NCBI GenBank assembly: GCA_036186865.1
Contig: AP025046.1
Location: forward strand, 33,426,439-33,490,438
Origin: Eustoma russellianum
Taxonomy: Eukaryota; Streptophyta; Magnoliopsida; Gentianales; Gentianaceae
DNA: 64,000 nt
Direction of reading: 5' to 3'
Made by a program: the position numbers and the translations under genes. The notes below the pieces were generated by a model. It was not told where the DNA came from, did no database searches, and worked only from the letters and a program-made list of their open reading frames with translations. Of the stretch, positions 11,289 through 22,958 are shown in pieces (position 1 is the stretch's first letter; each line of letters begins with the position of its first letter).

Positions 11289-11572
11289 AAAAAAAGGTTG
11301 AACCCAAACCAGTAAGGGTTCCTACCACACCAATCCCAAAGGTAGTGTAAGGAGGTAAATCAGGTACCCAACGGCCCGCAAGTAGGAGCTTGGTCATTTA
11401 TACAGTAGTCTGCATAAGGAGCCCCCAGCACTGCATACAAGCCTACAGGCCAAGAAACTCCCACACTATGCACTTGCTGGGAAGGGGCTTTCTTGCTTTT
11501 GGCAAGAATTGAACCCCTGACCTCTATTTCGAGAACCCCTGCTCGGAACCAGTTGGGCTATGTCCCGGAGAC
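11289..11572 (-). mobile_element. tRNA-derived SINE with T-rich 3' end
   Basis: The 284-bp insert is flanked by a perfect 13-bp duplication AATGTTGCTTTTT (11276-11288 and 11573-11585). On the minus strand it shows a Pol III box A-like TAGCCCAACTGG (11549-11560) and box B-like GGTTCAATTC (11506-11515) with tRNA-like spacing. It ends ..GGTTCAACC plus a T run rather than poly(A). A T-tailed SINE recalls the Au SINE group, but I cannot assign the family from sequence alone. Confidence 0.8.
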
Positions 11573-11585
11573 AATGTTGCTTTTT

Positions 11586-12125
11586 TAAGTATTACAAATG
11601 ATCGAGTCAGTCACCCTGTAGTTTGATTGACGCAGTCGATAATGTGTTCTTAATTTGTCCAATACATCTCATTTTATGAGCCTGAAGGGCCAGGTGATGC
11701 TTATTCTATCCTTCACCTTCTTGAATGTTAACAAAGGAGTTAAAAGATGATTTTACAGGGGTGGATCGTTAGGAGAGGTACTTAACTTAGTTTATAGGCA
11801 TTCTCTCTCTCTGTGGCGTGATTTTTGAGTTTTGTTTTGCTTTGCTTTTGGGACCATTTTTCTTCTTATCTTCCAAAATGCTAAAAACCATTTCCATTTC
11901 ATAGTTTGAAATTGTATTTCTTTCTTGTATTATTTGTATTAATTTGAAAATGTATTTCTTTCTTGTATTATTATACTACAAAAATGTAATTTCACAAAAT
12001 AGCTACTTCATTTGCAAATGTCATTTAGCGTGTATGAGTTTTAAAGGATATAGGCATAAGTCGGCATTAATTTATTATACTTTCATATATGAAAATTTAG
12101 TTTACTAGGCAGAATAATTTATTAT
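11586..12125. other. Unassigned intronic sequence
   Basis: AT-rich DNA in TSR2 intron 2 with no supported ORF or repeat. Confidence 0.5.
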
Positions 12126-12550
12126 GCTCTCTCTATCCTAATTTGTTTGTCCATATATTCTCCATCTATCCTATTATTGTGTCATCTATGTACGTATATA
12201 TAGAGGTAGGGGTCTCACTAGAATCAAACTATCTATCCCTTGGGATGTAGGTATTGTTTGTCTGCCTCTCATCCTCTTCAACCTTAGCGATAGTTTTTGC
12301 TTTCGTTATGATATATCGTGTATGGTGGTTGTTGTTGTTTGCAGTTTTAGAAAAGTTAGTTGAAACATTAATTAAATGCATGCACTTTCCAAATTGGCAT
12401 AAAAAAATCTTTAGCTGCACAAATTACACACAATTATTAAGGATATTTAGTCATTTAATCACTTTTCTTTTACCATTTATGGAATGTGGACAAATTTTTG
12501 GGACACCTCAAAATAGAATGTGGACATTCTTTTTGGGACGGAGGGAGTGT
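12126..12550. mobile_element. Stowaway-like MITE, interrupted
   Basis: The right end TTTTTGGGACGGAGGGAGTG is the classic Stowaway terminal inverted repeat (CTCCCTCCGTCCC on the other strand). The left end CTCTCTCTATCCTAATTTGTTTGTCC is a diverged partner. It is flanked by TA-containing sequence and has an LINE-tail insertion inside. Confidence 0.6.
12203..12341 (+). repeat. RTE LINE 3' tail copy ending in (TTG)n
   Basis: The segment GGGGTCTCACTAGAA...TTGTCTGCC...AACCTTAGCGATAG matches the 3' end of the full-length RTE at 23330-23470, block for block. It ends in TTGTTGTTGTTT instead of that copy's (GAT)n. It is a severely 5'-truncated RTE or an RTE-dependent SINE. Confidence 0.7.
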
Positions 12551-14100
12551 TAGTTATCGTCTTGATATTGATTAAAGTTCCTGGAAAATGTGTAATGCAG
12601 GCTAGCACTGACGGATCTACTCTCCATCTTCAACGTCCTTTATCACAAGGGTTAGGCACAAAGAAGTGATCTTCTCCTTCCTTTCATGTGTAGAAAAACT
12701 CCGGCTTTAAACAACGCCGTAGACTTCAAAGGTACGTTGATAGACAAACCTTCAATAGACCCTCCTAGACGGCACTCTTATCCTTGGCAAAAACCCTCAA
12801 ATTGATCACTTTTGAGAGTTATCAACCTTGATTTTGATGTAAAAATCAGGAAAACAAAGTCTCACTCTTTTTTGGAGAAGAAACAAAGCTTAAATTTTCA
12901 TTCAATGGTTGTGTAAAAATCGGCCAGCATAAGGCCTATTAATGCTGAAATTTGCAAGCTAATATTAATCCTAAAAGCATAAAATTTTATCTTAAAAACC
13001 TATCAAAAGTTTGAAAATAAATGGATTACAATTTGAACTAAAATCGATCTTGGAATATGGTAGTTATCTTGCTTTTCTTTTGGTTGCCTCCTGCTGATTT
13101 TGTGTGTATGGATTTGGAAGAGTTTGATTCATCTTGGAAGTGTGATAAGCTTGGAGATATCTTCAAAAGTGAGTTGAAGTTTAATCTTGAATGGTCTTGA
13201 TTTTGAGTTCAAATTCCTTCATCTCTATCTTGAAGTGGCCGCCCCCTTTTGGACTTGGTGTGTAGATATGCTTGGCTTCATCTTGTTGTGAAGTTGTTCC
13301 TTAAGTTGCCAAGTAGTTGTTGGTGAAGGGATTAGGACAAACATTCCTTTAAGACAACATTTTCTTCAAGATAACATTACTTTCAAGACAACAACATTCT
13401 TTCCAAACCATTATGTTTCCTACGAAGCAAAGTTATGAAGCCAAGAATCATTGGTAACGTAAAAGTCATGAAGGTAAGAAATAAACATAGAAACGCACAC
13501 GTACACACATCTATGCAAGATTAGCTAAATGTCTTTGGTTTCAAGTAAATGAACCCAATGCTCGTGTGGTTCATCTTGCACATGCCTAAACAAGAAACTT
13601 GCGACATCAATATCAAGTTGTTTAGCTTGGCTTCTCATTATAGGGCTGGTGGCATAATGATGAGATCCTTGATCTGCATCAATATGATAGGTTTGCTAGA
13701 AAAGCATGAGTGGTGATTTTGTAGTCACTACATACATCTTCTGCTATGATTATCTCTTGTAGCTTTCAAGAAGCTGTCCTGATATAGGAGGGAGCTGCAT
13801 TTAAAGCTTCTTTTAATTTGAAGGATAGCTCTATAATTCTCCGGATCAGCAGGCCAGTTAAAAAATGTACAAGAATACAACCAGCACCTGCTGTATACTT
13901 TGGAGGGTTGTTACTTTCTGGCAGGAGCGAAAAGAAGAGTTTGATGATATCTCAGTTTCTTCAGTTTGTGTTGGATGCTTTTATTCAACGGTGAAGCATT
14001 GAGCAAAAGATGGATGCATCTTGTTTATTATTGTTTATCATATTCATACTATTTGTAGTGCTTATGTGCTTTTTGTTTGGAATATGTAAGAACATACTTC
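12551..14100. other. Unassigned intronic sequence, 1.5 kb
   Basis: No recognised element. A frame stays open for 68 codons at 13788-13991 (residues such as RISRPVKKCTRIQPAPAVYF) without a start codon or family match. The stretch before it is ordinary AT-rich DNA. Confidence 0.4.
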
Positions 14101-14641
14101 AAGGGGGTAGAAACTGATCTTGATTGAGAGGCTTGTTCTTTCAAAATCCTCTCGCCTCTCTAACTTTTCTCACCCTATGATCATCTCTCTCGTAATTCCA
14201 CCTTTTTCTTTGCCTTCAACGGTTACTTTTGGCTAGAAACGGCTAGTTTCTTCCACCTTCTCTCTCCGAGCTTCCCTCTTCCTTTCGTCGTTACTCTTTC
14301 ATCCTCCTTCACTCATTCACGCCTAATTCTGTCCTTCAATCAACGAAAGTGATTGGGTAGGCCATCTCTTGCCCGAGGCCGCTAAGGTCTTTGGCCTCCA
14401 CATCGAGGTCGGATCTTCAAATAAACCCAAATCTAACCAAGAATGGACAATTTTCCCCTGCATATGTCCATTTGAACAACATGTAAGCTTCGATCCGTAC
14501 AAAATCTGCTTGGGCATCTCTGCTCAAGCCAGATTTCTGCCCTGAAAGCTCTTCAACACTTCTTACCTCTCGGGTCGATATCCGTGATGGCACAAAATCG
14601 TTCACCATAGTCCCTGCGAAAATTGCGGATGATAAGCAGAA

Positions 14642-15370
14642 GTGGACATCAGCGATTGTAAGGCAAGTTATTGGGAAACAATGCTTCATATCTCAATATC
14701 AGTCTGCAGAGCAAAGATGGTCGGCGAGAGGTCTGCTCGAAGTCCAGAGGATAGAAGAAAGCCTTTTCGTTTTAAGATTCCAATCGAAGATTCTAAGCTG
14801 GAAATCCTCGACAATCCCCTCTTCCTTTTGGTAACAGAGTTCTTTTTCTTTGGCCATGGTCGTTGGATAAACCAATCTAGAAACTTAAATGCTGTACCAA
14901 TCTGGGTGAAACTCCCAAAACTGCGTCCGCATTATTTCAACTCGCATGTTCTAATTGGATTGGGCTTACTCATTAGAAAGCCCCTATTCATGGATAAGCT
15001 AACACTTCACAGTCCAGGTGGCATTTGCTAGGATCTGCGTCAAGATTACTGCTGATGAGGCTCTTCCATGATCGATAAAGTACATTGACGAGAATGGAAA
15101 AGAATGTCTACAAGAAGTCCAGTATGAATGGATACTAAGCCGATGCATGTTATGTAAATCTTCGGCCACTCCTGTGAAGCGAAAGCTCAAAGCAAACACT
15201 ATGGACAGGATGCTGCTAAGACGCAACACCATATATATGGACAGACAAGAAGTAGACAACAACATCAACTTGACAAAAGAAAAAGCAAGCCGTATCAGCA
15301 AGAGACAATGGGCAAATAACTGGACCAAGTCAAAAGCACCACCAAATCAAGACTACAGTGGAGGATGAAG
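14642..15370 (+). pseudogene. L1 ORF1-like (DUF4283 type)
   Basis: It contains VPIWVKLPKLRPHYFN and LIRKPLFMDKLT, the plant L1 ORF1 DUF4283 signature. A degenerate zinc-knuckle start RCMLCKSS follows near 15140; its downstream His/Cys ligands are lost. A stop at 15029-15031 and frame changes disable it. It would be an RNA-binding chaperone in an intact element. Confidence 0.7.
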
Positions 15371-16079
15371 AATTCAACCTCACAAAGGAATAGCTCTCAA
15401 GAATAGAAAAACTTGTGGAAAACATTGAGGCTAGCAGTCCAATGGCCTGTCCAACAAAGTCTCTGGAAGATGGCAACGGAACCGAACCCCTCCTCAAGAG
15501 AATCAGGCTGCTCAGGTAACAAATTCCAAATTCTTGCTACTATGGCAGAGGATGCCTTGGAAAAAGGCATCATTTCAGAGGTGCACAAGACCCTCTGGAG
15601 CCAAACCTTGATGAATGGGAAAAAGAAGAACCCTCCTAGGAGGCATGAAGATGCTGGAAAGCATAAAGTGGATTCAAAGGAGCTCTCATCCTCGGATTAT
15701 GATTCCATTGATACTTTAGTCCCTCTTAACTTCATAATGAAGAGTCAAACCAAAGCTAAGCATAAGAATACCCCCCCCCCCCAAAAAAAAAAGAATGATG
15801 GCTTTTTAAGCCAACCCCCCTAACTCTGTCTCTCTAGGGAATCCCACAGACAGAACAAGCCCACACCAGGAGAAATGAACTTAGCTAAAATGAGCTGACT
15901 GTTAGCAAGGTAGGCCGAAAATTGAAATTAAAAGACACCTATATAGAACACAGTATGAATGAGGATATGATTGAGTCAGAGAAGGAGTTTGTTCAAGTGA
16001 GGCAATATAGTAGAAGAAAAACACGAGGAAGGCCAAGGGGTTGGGGGAGTAAACAATTAAGATGATCAAATTGGGATGT

Positions 16080-16760
16080 TGTAATGTCAGGGAATTAAAT
16101 TATCCCCTAAGACAAAAAGATAAAAAACTTCATGAATAATAGAAAGTTAGACCTCTTAGGATTAGTAGAGCTAAAAGTTAGAGAAAACAATCATACACCT
16201 ATAGTAAATAACATGTTTAAAACCTGGGAAGTGTACAATTGTCTACCTAACTCAGTGTCACGTATCTGGGTTGCTTGGAATCCTAACATATTTGAAGGGC
16301 ATGTCCTATCAAGTTTGGACCAATCCATAAATTGCAAAATGAAGTTGTACCCTCACCACACTGAGGAATTCATACTCACTGTGGTCTACGGGTACAATGA
16401 AATAAGTAACAAGAGGGAATTATGGCAGGACCTTAGATACCAAAGCCAATTATATGAGCCTGGATTATAAGGGCGACTTCAATATTGTACTTAGTAACTT
16501 TGAAAAGATAGGGAGACGTAGAGTGGATAAAAATGCAATTAGAGAGTTTAATGACTGGATCCAAGATCTTGATCTAGCAAGTATTCCAAGGGTTCAAATA
16601 CACTTGGTCAAATAGGAGGGAGGGAGAAAACAGAATATATACCAACTAGTGTATGAAGCACCTACTTTTTCTGACTATTCCCCTGGAGTTCTCTTGGTAC
16701 AACTTAATCAGAGCTTTGGACCCAAGCATTTAAGTTCATGAAGGGTGGATGATGCATCCT
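16080..16760 (+). pseudogene. L1 endonuclease domain (decayed)
   Basis: The APE-like endonuclease opening (KLGCCNVREL at about 16065) is followed by LDLLGLVELKVREN with the catalytic-E region, FILTVVYGYNE, GDFNIVLS (about 16470), and DYSPGVLL in place of SDHSP. Several stops and frameshifts are present. Confidence 0.75.
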
Positions 16761-17239
16761 TCTTTTAAGAGCACCTTAAGGGCTTTTGGTCAAAAATACA
16801 AATTGGTAACCTATACAGATCTTGGCAAAAAAATTTGAAGAAATTAAAAGGCCCTTTAAAGCAACTAAATGAAGAAAAATTTGGAAACATCACAAAAGGG
16901 TAAAAGTAGCTAGAGCCTTGCTGGAGGAAGCTCAAATGAGAACTATCCAAAACCCTCAGGATCCGCAGTTGCAGATTGAAGAAAGGAACTCACTAGAGGA
17001 ATATACTAGACTATCAGCTTTTGAGGAAACATTCTTTAAGGAAAAATACAGGATTAAATGGATGAAAGAAGGAGACAAAACACACAATTCTTCCATAGAA
17101 CAATTAAAGTTCACAATGCCATAAAATCCTAAGACTACAAAATGAGGAGGGGGGCATAATTGAAAACTATGAAATGGTAGAAACAACGACCATTGCCTAC
17201 TTTGAAAAACTATTCACTGAACCATCCTCACTAGACCAC

Positions 17240-18600
17240 CAAACCCAAATTGGAAGGGAAAACATTGACTAATGAACAAAGTCAACTCCTAATTCAACCA
17301 GTTTCCAGACTTGAAATAAAGGAAGCACTATTCTCCCTTAAATCAGGTAGTGCTCCAGGGCCAGATGGCTATTCTGCAGTTTTTTTCAAAGATAATTGGG
17401 AGATATAGGAGATGACCTTTTGGACGAAGTAGAATACTTCTTCAAAAATAACTACATGTATTACCCTATCAATGCCACATCCATAACTCTCATTCTAAAA
17501 GTTGACAGTCCCATAATGATGAAAGACTTCAGGCCAATATCCTGTTGTAATATCACTTACAAAGTGATAACCAAAATATTAGTCCGCAGACTAAAGTCTT
17601 TGCTTCCCTCACTATTCAGTGACAACCAATCTGCTTTTGTGAAAGGCAGGACAATCCAAAGCAACGTACTCCTTATCTATGAATTAGTTAAAAATTACAA
17701 GGATTTAGGAGGTCCACGCTGTGATATTAAAGTCGACATACTGAAGGCTTTTGATACTGTTAAATGAAAGTATCTTCTTTCAATTCTCAAGTCAATGCAC
17801 TTTCCAAATGCTTTTGTAAAGTGGGTTGAATTGTGAATTTCAACATCATCTTTCTCCATTAATCTAAATGGTAACCTAACTGGTAACTTTAAAGACTCCA
17901 GAGGTCTCAAGCAAGGGGACCCTCTATCCCCTTGCCTATTTATCCTTGTGATAGAAGAGCTCACTCAGCTGTTGAAAAAAAGAGCCCTTAACAACCAATT
18001 CTCCTTCCACCCCAGATGTGACAGACTCAACATTACCTCTGTTGCATTTGCTGATGGCCTTTTCATCTTCTCTAAGGCATATCCTCATTCAGCCACTATA
18101 ACAAAGACTACCTTAGACATATTCCAAACTGCCTCTGGTCTAAAGCCTACTTTGCAAAAGAATATGGCCTTTACTTCGGTTTTAAGCCCACAAATGCAAA
18201 TTGGAATCTCACAGGTCCTAGGCATGCAAATTAGAACCCTTCCCATTAGGTTCCTAGGATTCTCACTAACAATCGGCAAACTCACCTATGCAAGCTGATA
18301 TTCCCTGCTTGAGAGACTGTCTGCTAAAGTTAACAGTTGGGCAAACAAGATCATGCCGTATGGAGGTAAGGTACTGCTAATAAACACAGTGCTGATAGCC
18401 ATATCCAGATATTGGACAGCATCGCTCTTCTTGCCAAGGAAAATCATCAAGGAAATTGAGAGAATTTTAAAGGGCTTCCTGTGGAGAAATACTAGGAAAG
18501 CAAAGATCAAATGGTCAACAATATGTCAGCCTAAGGTAAATGGGGGTCTTGGCATCAATGACCTTGCCCTTACAAATAATGCCTACATCATGAAGAACAT
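17240..18600 (+). pseudogene. L1 reverse transcriptase domain (decayed)
   Basis: RT blocks are FRPISCCNITYKVITKIL, LPSLFSDNQSAFVKGR, DILKAFDTV, GLKQGDPLSPCLFIL and VAFADGLFIF. The catalytic FADD is altered to FADG, so the second metal-binding Asp is missing. In-frame stops occur near 17765 and 17835. Confidence 0.85.
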
Positions 18601-18819
18601 TTGAGATATTTATCAAGGTAAGGAATGTCTCTAGGTTAAATGGATTCACACGGAAATATTGAAAGACAAATCCATCTGAGAAGTGAATCTCAAGCCCTCA
18701 GATTCATGGCTATAGAGAAAGACACTTGGAGTGAGAGGCAAATATGAGGGCACTGTAGGTAAGGTGATTGGAGATGGGAAATCAACGTCCTTCTAGGATG
18801 ACCCATGGCACCCATGGAG

Positions 18820-19223
18820 AATCTTGAATGATAATCACCCTAGCCCGAAACGGAAGCTTCACATTTATGATAATGCTAGGGTTGCCACAGTCCTAGATAA
18901 TAATGAGTGGAAAATTCCATTTGTTAGAGGCTGTGGCGAGCAAGATAGACAATTCAGAGATGCATGTAATAATGTCAAAATGAAGCAAGACGATGACTTG
19001 TGGGTCTGGATCTCCAATAACAAATTCTCAATCAAGGAAGCAATCAAAGCAATCCAAGTGCCCCAACCCACAGTCGACTGGAGTACAATTGTCCGGGGTA
19101 AGCATTTCCTTCGACGACATGCCATAATCATTTGGATTTCATGTTGGAAGCGGATGAATACCTTAGACAAACTTCATAATTGAGGCTTGTCCCACTCAAA
19201 CATTTGTGTCCTTTGTAGTGGAT
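18820..19223 (+). pseudogene. L1 zf-RVT segment, left half
   Basis: The frame containing DDLWVWISNNKFSIKEA, then NTLDKLHN and NICVLCSG, is the zinc-binding RT-associated domain of plant L1s. It ends exactly at the RTE insertion site; the missing half follows at 23474. Confidence 0.75.
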
Positions 19224-20221
19224 AACAATCAAGAACTGCGTGTTCTTTGAAGTCCGGATACCGGCTGCTCCTCTGCGATTCACTTCCCGACGGCCATCAA
19301 ACCGGTGTCCTTCTGGGTTTTTGACTTTTCTTTTTCAATTCTCCGTGGCTATTGTCTTTGATTATGTCCTTTTGGTTCACAATTTGTATTATATTTGTTT
19401 ACTTGATAAGCAGTTTCATTTATCTTTTTCTCTTGTTATTTGTTACTGTTTTGTTCTCATATTGTTTGATTCTGTCTGTTTTGTTCGGAAAATTTTATTT
19501 TCGTTTTGATTGCCTGTTTAGGTTTCAGATCTGTGTTTTTGCTGTTCCAGTTCAGAAATTACGCGCAGAATTATGTTTTAGCTCTATCTGTGTTTTTGAA
19601 GCTATCCATAGAGCCTATTTTCGATCCATTTTTTTTCTGAGATTGGGAAATCTGTTGTTTACGGTCTTCTTAGTGGGTTTTGAGGCGGAAAAGGAGATAC
19701 TGGTACCGACCGTTCGCTGTCGTGCAGTTCCAAACTGGTTCCTATTTTGTAACAATTTTTGTAGGCACTTGTGAACTGATTGCGGCCAGCTTCTAAATCA
19801 ACTCTGCCTCTCTAAGATCCCCGAAAGCTTTGTTTTTCTTGCGGCAAGAGGCCGGAGAAAAATCATTCGGGTATGTTTGGCTTTAGTGTCAAAGAAGAAA
19901 AAAAGAGGAGGCGGAGATCTTGTTTAGTCTCACAGCTTTGCCCTGTTAATTTTCTTGTATTCGTTGGAACACCCTCCATCTGAGTTCAACAGCACCGAAG
20001 CTCACATCTACTAAGGTACTCGGGCAGTGAAGGTACTCTGTTACTCTATTGGATCTTGGTGTGTCACAACAGTCCAACCAGGTGATATAATTTCATTTTG
20101 TCTTATTATCATCGAAGTACTTTTGATTGTTTACATTTAGTTTCAAACTTTATACATCTGTAGCATACCTTGGATCTGTAGTTTTAGTTGCAATAATTGA
20201 TAGATACGTCATGATTTTTCC

Positions 20222-20960
20222 GTGAGACCATGTCTAGGAAGAGGTGTAGGTAAGGGGAAGAAAAATGAAGATAGTCTAAGGGTAGCCTCTTGGAATGTAG
20301 GAACATTAAGTGGTAAATTGTTTGAGGTTATAGATACACTTAAGAGACGTAAGATAGATATAGCATGCCTCCAAGAAACTAGGTGGAAAGGGAATAAAGT
20401 AAAGAGTGTAATGGGTATAAGTTGTTGTATTCAGGGTCAGATGGGACCAAGAATGGGGTAGGATTCCTAGTAAAGATAGAATTACAACGAACGTGATTGA
20501 TGTGATTAGATATAATGATAGAATTATGGTGTTGAAGTTAGTAGTAAATAAGGAGGTAGTAGCAGTGATTTGCGCCTATGCACCCCAAGTGGGACTAGGA
20601 GAACAGAGAAGAAAAGGTTTTGGGATTGCTTAGATGTAGTGTTAAAGGCAATACCCAGGGAGGAACGAATTTGTATCGGGGTGATTTTAATGGACATATT
20701 GGAAAAATAGTGATGGTTTTCAGGCGGTACATGGCGGGTTTGGTTATGGAGATAGAAACGAACAGGGTAGAGATCTGCTAGACCTAGCAGTAGCCCATGA
20801 CCTAGGCATTATAAACTCGTTTTTTAAGAAAAAAAATCACATTTGATCACGTTTAACAGCGGAGGACGTCACACGCAGATCGACTATTTTCTGATGAGGC
20901 GTGAAGACCGACGGTTTGGAGGGACTGCAAGGTTATACCAGGAGAGACAGCGGTGATGCA
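20222..20960 (+). pseudogene. RTE endonuclease domain (decayed)
   Basis: SLRVASWNVGTLSGKL and IACLQETRWKG carry the N-terminal Asn and catalytic Glu regions of the AP-like endonuclease. Later fragments VICAYAPQVG, GDFNGHIG-like and ITFNSGGRHTQIDY (about 20570-20890) appear in other frames. The nuclease nicks target DNA for target-primed reverse transcription. Confidence 0.82.
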
Positions 20961-21575
20961 ACACCGTTTATTAGTGGTAGTTATAACATTGAGCCAAAAG
21001 CTGAGTAAGGGTTGGAAAATTCCCACCCAGTATTCGATGGGGAAGTTTGAAGGACGAAAAAATTAATATATTCAGAGACAAGGTCATCTCTGCGAAACTA
21101 GATCGTCTAGGTGATGACACAAATCAGATGTGGGAAGCTATATCGACTACTATTACTCAAGCGCGAGAGAAACGCTCGGGGTAACAACAGGAAAGAAGTC
21201 CGTACATAAAGAGACGTGGTGGTGGAACGAGGATGTGCAACAAAAAATAAAGACAAACAAAAGATTTTTAGAGAGCTGTTAAGATGCACCAATGGGGAAG
21301 AAAAAGTGCGATTGAAGGATAATTACAAAATCGCCAGGAAGGAGAAGAAGGCAGTGACAGAGGCAAAGACTGCAGCTTATAAAAGGATGTATGAGAGACT
21401 AGAAACAAAAGAAGGAGAACATGATATGTTCAAGATTGCCAAAGCTAGGGATCGAAAGAGGCAGGACCTAGGAGGCGGAAGTTCATAAAAGGAGAAGATG
21501 GACATGTGTTAGTCAAAGCACAAGACATCAAGTTGAAATGGCAAACATACTTTCACAATCTTTTCAACGGCAGTA

Positions 21576-22958
21576 GTGCCGACTGAAGAACGAGAAAGCA
21601 CCACTAACCAACAACGACAACATAATAACTCCGACTGTCAGAACATCACACAAGGAGAGGTGATGAGAGCACTGAAGAAGATGGGAAGAGCTAAAGCGGT
21701 CGGCCTAGATAACATACCCATTGAGGCGTGGAAGTATTTAGGAGGAAGGGGTCCAATGGCTAACTACTCTGTTCAACCATATTTACAAAACAGGGATGCC
21801 AGATGAGTGGAGAAAGAGTGTTGTGGTCCCCCTATATAAGAACAAAGGAGACGCACAGTGTTGTGGAACTATAGAGGGATTAAGTTGCTAAGCCATACCA
21901 TGAAGTTATGGAGAGAATAATCGACACTCGAATTAGGAGAGAAACTCAGGTTACGGTGAACCAATTTGGTTTTATGCCAGGAAGGTCAACTACGGAAGCA
22001 ATACACATTCTCAGGAGATTAATGGAGAAGTATAGGGAGAAGAAGCGCGATTTACATATGGTTTTCATCGATCTTGAAAAAGCATATGATAGTGTGCCGC
22101 GTAGTGATATGGGATAGTCTGGAGGCAAGAGGGATCCCTATGAAGTATATAGACATAATTAGAGATATGTATGCTAGGACAAAAACAACCGTTCGTACGG
22201 CTGTGGGGAATACAGACTTCTTTCCGGTGGAGGTCGGTCTCCATCAAGGGTCTGCGTTGAGCCCATTCCTTTTTGCAGTTGTCCTTGACGAGTTGTCAAA
22301 GCGATACAGGAGGCAGTACCGTGGTGTATGCTTTTTGCTGACGATATTGTATTAGTCGCAGAAAGTAGACATACCTGAGTATGAGAGTAGAGCAGTGGAG
22401 AGGTGTTTTAGAGAGAAAAGGCTTAAAGATTAGCCGTTCTAAGACCGAGTATCTGCACTGCGACTTCACGGCGTAGCAGACAGTGAGGATAGCCAGCTCA
22501 CCATCGATGGTCAAGTGGTACCACAGGTAAGTAAGTTTAAGTACCTAGGATCATTTGTGCAGCAGAATGGCGACATAGATAATGATGTAGCACATCGAGT
22601 TCAAGCAGGCTGGTGTAGATGGAGGGCGGCCTCAGGGGTGCTGTGTGACAAAAATTTCCCAACTAAATTAAAGGGAAAATTTTATAGGGTGGCAGTGCGA
22701 CCGGCAATGCTATATGGGACAGACTGCTGGGCCATCAAGAGGTCACAATTACAGAAGATGGAAGTGGCAGAGATGAAAATGTTAAGATGGATGTGTGGAC
22801 ATACAAGGCTAGACCGGATCAGAAACGAGGTGTTTCGAGAAAGGTTAGGCGTGGCTAGTATAGCAGATAAGATAAGGGAGGGAAGATTGAGATGGTTTGG
22901 CATGTCAAGCGGAGACAGACAACGACGTCGGTCAGAGCAATTGAAAGCCTCATTATAG
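21576..22958 (+). pseudogene. RTE reverse transcriptase and C-terminus (decayed)
   Basis: RT blocks are MRALKKMGRAKAVGLDNIPI, VNQFGFMPGRSTTEAI, MVFIDLEKAYDSVPR, GLHQGSALSPFLFAVVLDEL and FADDIV (about 22330, shifted frame). The C-terminal MLYGTDCWAIK and MLRWMCGHTRLDRIRN are typical of RTE. At least five frame changes are needed to read through it. Confidence 0.87.

Noticed and set aside
13788..13991. 68-codon open frame as a gene fragment
   Set aside because: No start codon, no splice context and no recognised family; mentioned only as unassigned sequence.
15771..15792. C12A10 run as a regulatory element
   Set aside because: It is a homopolymer expansion in decayed L1 ORF1 sequence without other support.
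19240..19774. Two overlapping plus-strand ORFs before the RTE coding region
   Set aside because: They lie in the RTE 5' UTR, are rich in Phe/Leu from T-rich DNA, and match nothing.
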